The notes beneath the pieces are model-generated. The model did no database searches, was not told the DNA's origin, and saw only the letters and a list, made by a program, of their open reading frames with translations. 64,000 bases of DNA. It comes from Trichinella spiralis (Eukaryota; Nematoda; Enoplea; Trichinellida; Trichinellidae). The stretch covers positions 14,244,058-14,308,057 of the forward strand of contig CM012955.1 of the NCBI GenBank assembly GCA_000181795.3. The letters are read 5' to 3'. Shown piece by piece: positions 36,893-48,800 of the stretch; position 1 is the first letter of the stretch, and every line of letters begins with the position of its first letter. A program made the translations under genes and the position numbers.

Positions 36893-39098
36893 CATCAGCT
36901 GAGCGTCATATGCATGCAGAGTTGTTGTTCGCAGGAGAAATTTTTCATCTGCATCAATTTAAAAATCAAACTAATTACGTCAGCGTTGCTTCATTTCCTC
37001 CAACTCAGCCGTGAGGCTATTTGTTTTTTTTCCGGCTGAACAACGAATACAAAATGCAAAATTTTATAAACAGCAAGAAGAATTTATCCGGAAAAAAACG
37101 CATAATTTCATAATGAACATTTCTTTTTGGTTTAAATAAATATAAAATGATATTGGAATGGGAAAGCTTGCATTGGGGGGGGGGGGGGACAAAATTCACC
37201 TCAGCAAATGCAAATAAATAATGTCGATTTGCAAATAATATTATTATTAATATTCACCTGCGTCGTCTTGTTTACCAGTTCGCTTGATAAATTTCTATTT
37301 AACGCAAAAACAACTCGACTAGATTTATTTCAAAATTCAGGAAGTTGCAATTAATTCATTCACATTTGAAATTTATTTGCGCTGCAATTTTTGAAACACC
37401 ACTGCGCGCTTGCCAATTTCTCCATTCAACTTCAACAACCGACCGACCGACCGACCGACCGACCACACGCAACAGTTATTTCAGTCAATAATCAATAATT
37501 GAATAGAAATGTTATTCCAATTAATCAAAAATCGTTGACAGATATCAATATTCAGTGTAAAAGGTTAAAATTCCATTGACAAAAATCATCAGCTGTGCTC
37601 ATAACGTTCCCATTCCACCACTTGTGCACTGCATCAAAAAAAATTTTTTTGATATATAAATTTAAATCGTTTAAACAAAAAAAATTGTATTTAACAAATG
37701 ACAAAATATCTTAAACAGCAAAAAAAATTCAAAGAATATTTACAGCTGACGAAAATGTTGTCATCTGAACACATGATAATTTGTACTTGAATGTCATTTT
37801 AAGGTATTGTGAACTTGCCAACGTACTAGGTTGGTGGGGAGGAGGACAGTTTCCGAATTTGTGGGTTGGATTTGTCGTAAATATTTAGAGGAGTTTGTCA
37901 AAAAATTGCCATCCTCTGAACACTGGGCCAACTGTTTATAAGATGCTAACCATAAGAACAAAAACAAACAACCATTCTGTAACGTAAGAAACAAGTTGAG
38001 ATAAAACAAAAAAAAAGACCGTCTAGTTCAAATCGCAAAAGCAAATAGATATTTTCTTGTCAGTTGCCTGAAAGGATCACTACCGTTTTTATTAATTGAA
38101 AAAACACCATGTTTTACGTTGTTGTTATTATTAGATTAGTTCCAAATTGGTGTAAACAACATAGCCACTAAGTAATTCCGCCTATGCATACACGCGAATC
38201 CTCGCCGCTGACGAGATATGTCCACCGTAAATGGGCAGAAAAAGCATCAAGCTATTAGCATAGGAGGAAGAAAAACGGGAATTTTAATTTTCTCTGTTCT
38301 AATGTTCCAAAATGGACAGGCAGACACCCGAATGAATAAAGGAAACATTTCGCACAGCTGAAAATGGTCGATAAATTGAGGTGGTGCAATGGTGACAATA
38401 TAATCAAGCGACGACGTTGAGCTGTTCAATCGATAAAAAAAGAGAAAGAAAAATTTTTTTTCATTTCTCTTCTAATTCTCAGTCGAAAATTTGGCAAGCT
38501 TTTCAAAGTGGAGAAAAACAAAAAGAAAACAAACAAGGCAATTAAAAAAATAAAATGTCTTACGTCTCGGCTAGTTCTGGGGGAATTTGTTGCTTTCGCG
38601 CATTGAATTTCGCATCTTGCGGTTCTTGCTTCACTTTGACTTTAATTTTCAGTTCAGATGAAGAAACAATTAAGCCGTTCCTTTGTGTCGAATCGTCGAC
38701 GCTAGACGAAGCAGTCCAGCATGTGGATGTCTTGAGAAGAAAAAAAAATGAGCAACTTTTCCTCATAATACTCACGTCCGAAATATACCGTAGTCTGTCC
38801 TGAGGACTGTTGTTCCGTTTCCGTCTTCACTGTACACAATCTGCAACGAACAAAGCAATAAACAACAACAGTAAAATAATAAAAAACAATAATAATAATT
38901 AAAGAAATAAGTGTGGACGAATGAAAAGTGAAGAGTATAGTCGTATTAATATTATTGATCAAGTGAAAACGTGGAAAATTGACCAAATTGGACTGCTTAC
39001 TTCTGTTCGTGGTCACTCTGCTGGCCTGGATGCGATGTTATTCTGTACACGTCGCCGTTCTGCGAACGGAAAAGAGACTCTCCTTCGACTGTGGTCAT
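33448..39098 (-). CDS. TOP1: DNA topoisomerase I (type IB), 20 exons, 758 aa
   Basis: Relaxes supercoils in front of polymerases by transient 3'-phosphotyrosine nicking. Exons 5' to 3': 39001-39098, 38789-38840, 38564-38730, 36606-36693, 36352-36539, 36076-36191, 35890-36011, 35685-35807, 35406-35593, 35274-35337, 35112-35192, 34909-35052, 34742-34854, 34536-34677, 34336-34450, 34123-34250, 33965-34059, 33813-33891, 33638-33708, 33448-33550. All phases join and total 758 codons (human 765). The catalytic pentad is Arg481 (LALRAGNE), Lys525 ([10 protein letters not shown]), Arg583 (VFRTYNASI), His625 (CNHQR) and Tyr716 (SKLNYLDPR), each exactly 7 below the human numbers 488, 532, 590, 632 and 723. 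The Lys-rich N-terminal domain carries six VKxE motifs. Intron 3 is 1.9 kb. Confidence 0.97.
36694..38563. other. TOP1 intron 3
   Basis: The largest TOP1 intron, 1870 bp. It contains a (TA)n run (36862-36892), a 13-bp or so run of G (37177-37189) and a (GACC)n microsatellite (37437-37465). A 71-codon frame at 37794-38009 on the minus strand has no family resemblance. Confidence 0.7.
37437..37465. repeat. (GACC)n microsatellite
   Basis: About seven perfect GACC units inside TOP1 intron 3; unusually GC-rich for this window. Confidence 0.95.
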
Positions 39099-39651
39099 CT
39101 GTTGTCACAAAACTGACCGTGAAATATTACAAATCCGGTGCCAACAATCGTGAAAAAGTAAAAAAAGGAAGAAAAAAGCCGAAAAAACGGAAACAACAAC
39201 GAAGCGATAAGAAACGGCGCAGCTAATAAAGCAGAGCGACGTCGACGGAAAGTGCTACAGCAAAGACGACGACAATTGGGTAAAAAGCTCTGTTAACAGG
39301 AAGCGATAGCAGTTAATAAATATCAGTCACAGTGTTCCACAAATTTCGCCCAAGGCTCAACACTGCAGGCCTGTTGAATAAACAGCTTGGAGACGCAGAT
39401 CGGAAACAATTTTCTCTGACGACGATTGCTTACCAACTGAACACAAAGCCCGATGTCAAAATTTACAGGCAATGCGAATGGTCGCTTTGACAGGGGTGGT
39501 GGAAAACGAATCCGGCTAGCGCACCGAGCCCGAGACGTCACTGTCAATAGTGAACGCTGTTTAATAAAATTGAACCTGATTTCTTCATACGGTTACAGTA
39601 AGCCTAACTGGTACGGAGGGTCGCCGAGGAGCGTTGAGGGCAAACAAAAGC
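39099..39651. promoter_or_regulatory. Head-to-head TOP1 / NDUFS6 shared upstream region
   Basis: The translation starts of TOP1 (minus, 39098) and NDUFS6 (plus, 39652) face away from each other across 553 bp. The stretch is GC-richer than the window average, which fits a bidirectional housekeeping promoter. Short frames here on both strands lack family resemblance. Transcription start sites cannot be fixed by eye. Confidence 0.6.
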
Positions 39652-40537
39652 ATGGCACGCGTGCACCTGTCACGTCTCGTGCGCTATTGTCAAGCTCGTC
39701 GATTGGACACTGTATCGAATTTGCCGAAATCGCACGATGAGGTCAAGGCTGTGATTGGCAGCGAACTGCAATACGACACCATAACTCACACTGGTCAGGT
39801 AAGATAAAAGAAAAAACGAAACAACAATTATTAAAAAAAAGTAATCATGATGAAAATTTTTCATCATCAGTTTCTCCCACCCCTTCCCCCCTCCCCGCAG
39901 CCCGCCCCCACCCTAGTATTTTTTTGTTGTGTATGTGTTTTTAACTGTTTGATGAAGTTCGTTTTCAAAATTGCAATTCATATTCTTCATACGACGAGCG
40001 TTGCATCTGATTTATTCAGATAAGCTCTCCTTGACCTGGAGATGACGATGTAACTAACAGCTGTTCTATTTTCCAACCTTGGTCCCGTCTAGCCGTGCCT
40101 GACGCCGCGCAGGGTTGCAGCAGGGTCAGCCGTTGTGGTGGAGGAAAATATTTCCGCATCCGATGTTAAAATTGAGGAATATTTTCCCATTGCAGGCGTG
40201 GGATCAGTATGACCGCCGCTTGGGACGTTTCGAATACGGCAGCAAGTTGGTGAATCCGAACGTGGCAATGGAACTGATTGCCAAAGTGAAGCCGGTCGCT
40301 AGCAAAGAACGAATTGTACAATGCGACGGAGGTGGAACGGCCCTGGGACATCCCCGAGTGTTCATCAATTTGGTTAGAAGCATAACAGAGAGAGAGAATA
40401 AAATATGTTCTTGTGTTTTTTTTTGCATTTAAATCTTTTTAAAGGACAAACCTGGAAATCACGCCTGCGGCTACTGTGGCCTGCGTTTCTACAATGAAAA
40501 TGTACCTTCGGATGGCAGTGAACAAATTGAAGTTTGA
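39652..40537 (+). CDS. NDUFS6: NADH dehydrogenase iron-sulfur protein 6 (NDUFS6), 3 exons, 138 aa
   Basis: An accessory zinc-binding subunit of mitochondrial complex I, in the matrix-arm N-module region. Exons: 39652-39798, 40196-40372, 40445-40537. The N-terminus (MARVHLSRLVRYCQARR) is basic and hydrophobic as for mitochondrial import. Family signatures are 'ITHTGQAWDQYDRR.GRF' (human 'VTHTGQVYDDKDYRRIRF'), 'LIAKVKPV', and the zinc site 'CDGGGTALGHPRVFINLDK' with 'HACGYCGLRF'; the ligands are the first Cys, the His of GHP and the CxxC pair. Human precursor is 124 aa. Intron 1 is 397 bp and holds a C-rich tract near 39880-39915. AATAAA at 40630-40635. Confidence 0.95.
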
Positions 40538-40635
40538 ACTGAAGCAAACAACTGGTTGAAACATTTTGATCTATTTTTCTTTTACTTATCATTTTTTACA
40601 TTCACACAATAGAGTTTGACTAGGTCATGAATAAA

Positions 40636-43600
40636 ATTTGAAAAGTTACCTCATAAAAGTAGTGATTATTGTATTGAGTGATGATAATTTATAATTTGCA
40701 ATTGGAGTCAAATGAAAAAATTCACAAGATTTATGAAATACGATTCAAACTGATATTCAAACAGACTTCAATCACAATCGAATCAACAAGGAAATGGAAT
40801 AAAAATTAACGTTAGTTGCATAATTTATCAATTATTAAATTTGATTTGAAAAAGAAAAGTTGCATCACGGAATCAATGAAAAAGAATATAACCTAATTTA
40901 GAATTTAATAAACAAGTTCAGATGAACATTAATTTTTTGTAAATGTAACAAATTTAAAAATAACTTTAAAGATTGGTCGTATATGTGTATTAAAATTAGC
41001 TCAACGTGAAACATGTCACGCAGTAACTTGAAAGCTGATGATGTTGCTTTATGTTTCAAATTGTGCGCATTAATTTTGACAGGAAGTGATTTGAAATGAT
41101 AACAATTGATTGATTTCGATCAGAGCGCAAATATGAACAACTTTTTTTTCCATAAATAAAAACTCTGAATAAAAATAACCATTTTGAAATGAATTGCATT
41201 GCAGAAGGAAAAATTGAACCGAATTATTCAAATATTTCTTCCACTGCAGACGCAACCTATTTTTGCACGACCAACGAGAAATGCATTTCACCGTGTTTGT
41301 ACACATCAATTTCAATATCCGTACATTGAAAATTGACAAACAAAAGTACAGTAGTCCTGGACGGTGTCGCATGCGGGCGACGAATGAATTCGAATGAAAA
41401 ATACAATATGCAAAAAAAAGTAAAATTCGAATGAACAAACATTGAATAATATTTTTCTTTTGTTTTACCATTGAATCTGGTTTGAAAATAATTTTATTGA
41501 AATAAAGCAAATTTTCTTGCTACAGTCTGACAATTTTGCCCCGCCCACGTTACAAAAGTTCAATTGAATCTGCAGACACAAAGTTGTGCGCATTTTCACA
41601 CATGGAAAAAAGAACATTTGAAGAAAATTATTTTCGACAATAAAATCATTCTTTTCGAATCGATGAAAAGCGATAATTAATAATTAATACATTGAAGCAA
41701 AATGAACAAATGAAAAGCCAGTTTGCAATTCATACGCATCAAAATGCAACAAGACGAGACGGAAACGAAGAAAAGTTGATGTAAATTTTATCAATATCAT
41801 CAACGGCCATTCTTCTCGCGAAATGTTTATCATCATTGTTATGACAACGAGTTTCGTACGACGTTTATAAAAAACAAAACAAAGAAATGTACGATATATA
41901 GATATATTTGTACAAGATGTGTTCGTGTAAAAGTTATTATTTTATTTTTATAATAAACACAGAAAAAAAACTGATAAACTATTTCCGTCCTATAGTTGAA
42001 ACAATCCATTGATTGAGTAAATTATTTTGATGGGATTTTCTTTTAATACAAAATTCTTTGGTTCAGTGACTAGTTTGCATTAAATCCACTATTCTGGTTT
42101 TCTGTTCACCGACTGACATTCTCATCTGACAGAAACACGTATAATTTTTTTTAATAAAAATCAATTCCAATTTTTCTTGGCTATTGAAAACATTTCGAAT
42201 TACCAGATTTACACTATATGCGTACCAACTGACCAATTATACAACGTTTTACCACGCTCTCCATTAGTTTTCATCATAAAATGCATCGTCATTTTAAATC
42301 AACAAACAACATTACATGATTTGCTTTAGTGCTGTAAGAAAATAATTTTAAAAAATGCAACTTTTTACTATTTTTTACTTGTCATCCAATTCATTTCAAT
42401 TATGAAATTATTAAAAATTTATTTATCAACTGAAAAATTGAAAAATAATTCATGTCAAACTTTGTTTTCTTTACAATATTGCCAACAGTATTATACTTCA
42501 TCAATGTTGCACTTACCATACTAGTAGTTTGAAGTTCAAAGAAATTATTATTGAAAATGACATACAAGTAAAAATTTTATTATGATGTGATATAATTTTA
42601 AAAAATCTGACGATTGGAAGCAAAAAAGTAAATTCAAAGATATGCGTGTGCAAATAATATCGCACGAAGCAAAAATGACGTGATTACAATTTATCACAAT
42701 GCGCGATAGCTTTTCACCGGTACATTTTCATCAGTTTGAAAAAAAATATCTACTAATATTCATTAATAAAAAATAAACATAAATTTAATTATATAAATAA
42801 CTTTTTTTAAAAAATTATTCAACTTAATTCATTTTATACCTTTGACACTGTGTGACATTTCAAATTTACAGTATTCGATTTGAATTTAAATTTAGTAAAA
42901 TTTAATGATATCATTTATTTGTTGGTTCGTTTGATTAAATGTTCTATTTTTTAATATATGAGATGTTTTTTTTAATTTTTACAAAAAATTGTAAAAAGTA
43001 AAAAAAATCTAGATGCACAAATACGCAGTGGTGTTTAATCTTGTCTTGTAAAAATAATATTAAATTAAAAAATGATGCAATTTATAATTGTTTCAATAAA
43101 GCGTCTACTTTTTTTTATGAAAAATATACATCGTTAAATTCATAACACTGAATGTATGTAATCGTCATGTACTTACAGTAATAATAGTTTATATAAATTC
43201 CAAAGGGCAGCAAGACGGTAAAAATGGACTGCTGATAGTAATAACAGGTAAATATGAGGATTGTTTTAAAATTATTTTTTACAAATAATTAATTTGTGTA
43301 CATTTTTCAAATCAATATTTAATTTTCATTTTTGTCGAGCATTTTCATTACTCTGCATCGGTGGCGAACATTCCAACGCTCCAGGCTTGAACATTTCATT
43401 CAAATTTTTGTAAATCTATTGCAAATGGGGATTTTTCTTAGTTTGAATGTATATTTTTGTCATCCCTGTTCTGCGCTAGTTTTGACATTTCGCATTAATC
43501 AAAAATATTCCAGAACGACACGTGCAATAATCCGTTGTGATTAAAAGTAATTGATTAAATTTTTGCTTAATTGAAAATTGAATTGTGATAAATAGTTTGA

Positions 43601-45738
43601 AAAATCATCTCAATTTTACTACGTCTGCTTTGTCACCGCTGATAAATGTATATTAAACATTTAATGAAATATGCCGTGCAGAGTTGAAATGCGAAATGAT
43701 AATTTGAAAATTGAAGAAAATTTCGTTTCAAAATGAGAAACTTTTCCATTAAATTTACAGGTAACTTTTTTTTCAATTAACAATGATCACTTTATAATCA
43801 AATAAATCTTTGCAAAAAGAACAAACAGAATTTATTACAAGAACATTACGTCGTTGTAGACTGCAAATTAGCCAGTAGTTCTACAGGATTAAATTATTAT
43901 TTTTCACATTAGTTGTGCATGCATATTTTTATTTACTCAAATGTTCAGTGGATTTGATCACGTCCGTTAATTAATTCTTAATAGTCAGTATTAGCAAATA
44001 AAGCAATCAACACGTGTTAATTATTTTCGAGACGTTGGTGCCAATAGAAAAAGTGCAAACTTTTGTAAATTGAACGATTAGCATTCTGTATTTTCTTTGT
44101 TTTGCACGTCAAATGTCAACTGTTGCTCATTTCTTTATTTAAATTTGCATTTTTATTCTTCGACATTAATTTTATTGAACAATTCACCATTTCCGTAAAT
44201 TCCCAAGTTACACTTATATATATAGAATGTTTAATAGTATGAATGGAAAAACTTGTCTCAAATTGTTTTCATTTTCGCATTCAATTTCAAAAGGACAATT
44301 CAATCGGACTATATTAATAACCTGACTTCAACTTATGGTCGTGTCGGTCGCGTGTGCGTCCCAATTTTGGGAATTTCCAACCAGTAATAAACAGCATTAC
44401 GCATAAATATTACATACATGCAGACGTGTTTATTCATATCCAACAAAGTATATCTCATCTGATGAAATAGAAACCTGAGCCCAAAGTGAGCGTCATTGCA
44501 ATTGGTAAATTTCCATTAAGCAAATATATGCATATGCAAAACATTTGTATTTCAATGACTGAATCATGTTAGCAGAATTGGATGATGAAATAAATCAATT
44601 GAAAGAGCAAAATTTTGAACATGCGATATTCTTTTTTTTTCATATTGAAATGTACTGAATGCGAAATTAGTCGTTGGGTTTTTTTTTTCTTGAAAATTTT
44701 CAAATGCAACAGACTTCATTTCTATCATGTCAAGTCCGGAGATGTTGAAAATTGTTGACATGCCGGCTTTGCTCGAAGTGGCGCTGCTATTTACACTCAG
44801 CCGATGGTGATTGGCTAGTTGATGATAGTTTTCAGTTAGCTAGTGCCAATTTCGTGTTGCAAGTGTTCAATTTAATCTTGCTTCCCAATTCACACATGTT
44901 ATGTTTGCATATGTAAATGTACGCATTGTGCACAGCACGTGGGGATCTTCTGTCTGCTGGATGTACTTGTGGGCAACGAGCGTTTCGATGCTCGACTGGT
45001 GAACGCTGGTTGCATGGTTATAATTGTGCATTTGCACTGAATTTAGTTGATCAACTGAACGGTTGAACGGGTTTTCAACATTCACTTCGAGCTTTGTCAA
45101 TTAGCTGTTCAATAATTTCAAACAGTACTCGTGTGTAATTAGCCTTCTGCACTGACGGCGACGTTTAAGCGGTCCAAACGTTCGCCCACCGTCGGTTTGA
45201 TATTAATTTTTATCAATTTATTAATTTTTCATCCGTTAATTTCGTCCATTTTCCATTCGATCGACAATTTCACACTTTCAATCCAATCGGTTTCATTGTT
45301 ATTCTCTTTTTTTCCCTGCTAATTACCGTTTGTATGCTAATTATTGGTTTTTTTTCTGGTTTTTGCTTTCAATTTTCAACATACACTGCTGCACAACACG
45401 ACAATATTGTGGTTATTAAATTTCATTTTCATGTTTTGTCTTCTCCATCTGATTCATCTCGGGGCTTTTATTGATTCCATGCAGAGAGAAGACGTTTTCT
45501 TCCATCGCAGATCTGTCTGTCTGTCATGCATGACCAGCAAGCAACCAACCGCTGGTTGAACGACGAGCGTGACCGTCAACTTTTCAATAGTACACGGCTT
45601 ATGAAGCGAGGTCGCATATATTACGATTTATTCATTTTATGATTTTAATTTTTCAACAACAACAACAACAACAACAACAACATTATCATTTTAATTGATT
45701 AACAACTTTTTTTTCTCTTGATTTACAATTACTTTCAG
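40636..45738. other. Gene-free region upstream of TTC39
   Basis: About 5 kb with no convincing exon. The longest open frame (41070-41510, minus) is Phe/Ile-rich and unlike any family I know. Composition rises in G+C from about 44760 to 45600, which may be the TTC39 promoter and leader exon(s). A (CAA)n run lies at 45655-45681. Confidence 0.45.
45655..45681. repeat. (CAA)n microsatellite
   Basis: About nine CAA units just upstream of the first recognised TTC39 exon. Confidence 0.9.
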
Positions 45739-45805
45739 AACCAACAATACGAAGAAGTTCTTGAAAAGAAAAGATGCTTCAGTTGGCTTTTATAATGTGA
45801 AAAAT

Positions 45806-48800
45806 ATGGCCGCCGTTGATCCCGACGAATACGTTGTGCTGGTAAGATCATTTTGCTGTATATTAAAAGAAAAAAAAATTTCAATTCAATGTTCAAATAT
45901 TGGATACAATTGAAGAAAATGAAAAAAAATTGGTGTTATTTTATTTTTTTGCTATTGAGTTAATTGAGTGAGAAGCATCATTTTCTTATAATTTTTTCTT
46001 TCGCATCGAAACAAGGCAAACGCGTTTGTCAAAAGCAGCTGCTGAATGAACAAAACTGACTGAATGTTGCTGCACTAAGCCAAGCTAAATTGTGATGACT
46101 TCGTTTTTAGACGTAAAATTTGAGAGGAATTTTCATTTGAAAATGACGAAAAATCAACTATTTTTCAAAAGTATATGCATCTCTAAATTGCACGCATCTT
46201 TCTCTTACGCTCAATCTCACTCATCATTGCAAATTTTGCATTTTCTATTCTTGAGAATATTTCATCTGTAAAAGAGGATAACAATCGACACTGGGAAATT
46301 GTACTTTTAGCTCTCTGAGAAATTTTCTTTGTGATACTTGAGGTTCATGTTTGAAAATTCTTATCCAACTGGCATGCTTGGTTGCTCACTTGGTCGATAA
46401 TTAGATTAATTTTATATTTATACCACACGTTGCTGGTAGCACCAATTTAATTTTACTGGGAAAATTATACTTTTCTCTCTCTCTCATCCACTTTTGAAAT
46501 ACAAGAATAAGATAATAATCATTTCTAATTATAGATGATCAACACACGCACATGTCTCTTATGTACATATATATATATGCATATAGTTAGTTCTGCAAGT
46601 TGCATTTGCACATTTGATTAACCTGATTTTTCAGTTGCTTTGCGACTAATCATTAGAAATTAAACAAAACTAGCAACGCAAACAGTATTATTAATTATGA
46701 TATTGGTCTGTTTATGAAGACATTTTCGAAATTTATTATAAAATTCATGATGCTTCATAACAAGCGGACTGACTAGTGCTCTCATCTTGGACATTTTCTC
46801 AAGAATAGTGCCGGCTGACTGGCAAGCTGGATGGATAGATGATGATGATGATATTGATTTTCAACTTTAATAAAGTGCAAGCCAAAGCTGTTCTTCATTG
46901 ATAAAGAGCGGAATTCACTATAGCAGGTTATTCAAAACTTCGTTATTGCCAATCTATAAAAATTCACTCCACCACTCTCTGTGCATTTTGTTCTGCTCAA
47001 AATATTCAAATGGATCTTAATTGAAGCACAAACAAACAAAAAAGAAATCAAAGCTAACAAAACAACCTTTTCTCTTTGTTCCATATAAAAAAAGAGTATT
47101 AAGTGTTTTTATCCCATCGTTCCTCTTTAAAATGGATAACTGACTCTTGAACTGCAACTTTATTGCATTGTTGGATTATTTGAAAATTGCAGTTAAATTT
47201 GCATTGTCTGTGTGTCTGTGTGTGTATGCGCGCGCGTGTGCATAATTTCATTTCTACTGATTTGTTCGCACGGTGGGAGAGAGTCGAGTGAGTGAGTGAG
47301 TGAAAAGAGAAAACTGCATTTTTGCCACTCCCCTTTGCTAGTTCGACTTTCAAATTGATCGATGCACGACTTTGTTCAGCAAAAAAAAATCCATTCATTC
47401 ACTGTTTCTTGCATTTTTAGTCAGGATGTTTTTTTCCTGATTCTCTTCCTTCACGATGAGCTCATTTGGAAGAGTTGAAAAAAAAATTGCAAAAAGCATT
47501 GCGATGATGATGAATCTCTATTTGCACAATGCCGACTATTTCTGTCAATACATTTGTAAAATGATGCATTCGCATATGTATTTTGCAACTCGAATGAATC
47601 ACAGTTGAGAGATGACATGATGATTTTTTTTTCTTTTGTTCCACTCTATAATCAATATTTTCTGCTTTCATAATATAACGAATTTCAGCTTTTCACTGTT
47701 ATAAGATTTTTAGAAAAAAAAATCCCCATTAATTATAGATTAAAACTATTATAAGATTAAATTATATCAACAGATTCAGCTTCTTAAATAAAGAAAAGAA
47801 CAGGTTTATTATTTCACATGCATGCATGAGTCTGTCTGTGTGTGTGTGTGTGTGTGTGTGTTCGTGAATAAATATAAACTGATCAAGCAGTGGTTTCAAG
47901 CTTGGTTAATAATTAATTAATTGCACATCATGTTGTTCCACTTCAAATAAGCAGCTGCTGCGAGGAAACTATGCAAAATAATGCAATATAATTCGAAGAT
48001 AAGAAAATTTTATCTTATGCAAAATAACTTCACTGACGTTTCTATTTATCCAAAGCAAATTCCAGAGTTGTCTCTCTGGAAGCTGCTGTTTTTCAATTGG
48101 CAGCTAAAAATTGTGCAAAACTTACTGCTTCGTTCGACATTTTAGAAATAATTTTCAACAAAAAAAAACAAAGAAATATATCTGTTGTCAAGTTAAAGAT
48201 ATACAATTTGAAATTCTACTATTTAGCGTGACTTTTTATGTAAATAATCAAGTGGAGAAATCGAATAGAAAAGAGAAAAAAAGAAACTCAACAAAGCTGC
48301 ACAATTAACAACAAACTTAACAAAATGTGCAACAGCTTTTACATGCTGTACGTCATATCCTTTTCTTTTTAACATTACACATGTGTGCTCATTATGCGAT
48401 TTTACGTTCGGATGTGACACACACACACACAACGTTGGTAATGTTAACACTGCGTAAAAACTGAGCATATATATATATATATATATATTCCAATGATGAC
48501 ATTATTTGAGGAAAAAAACGTAAGCAATTATTTTGCATTTTGAAATCAGCATTCAATGATCAGTGGTATTTGTTGATGAATTGAAACTGCCAATGTATGC
48601 AATTATTCTTTTAGGATGAATTTCAAGATGCGCTGGAAGATCAGCCAGAGGCGAACAAAAGGGATCTAGAAATTTCAATAGAGGATACCCGGCATGCGGT
48701 GAATCTGTTTTTCAACAATCAATTTGACGAGGCGGTCGCGTACATGGAACCAAAGTACTATCTATCAGTTGTTCAATATTGTGATTTATTATGCAGATGG

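Noticed and set aside
41070-41510. 146-codon minus-strand frame in the NDUFS6-TTC39 spacer
   Set aside because: Long for such AT-rich DNA but Phe/Ile/Asn-rich, with no motif, no splice context and no family resemblance. It stays an unproven frame.
44867-45100. 77-codon minus-strand frame in a GC-richer stretch
   Set aside because: Better explained as promoter or leader sequence of TTC39; no family recognised.
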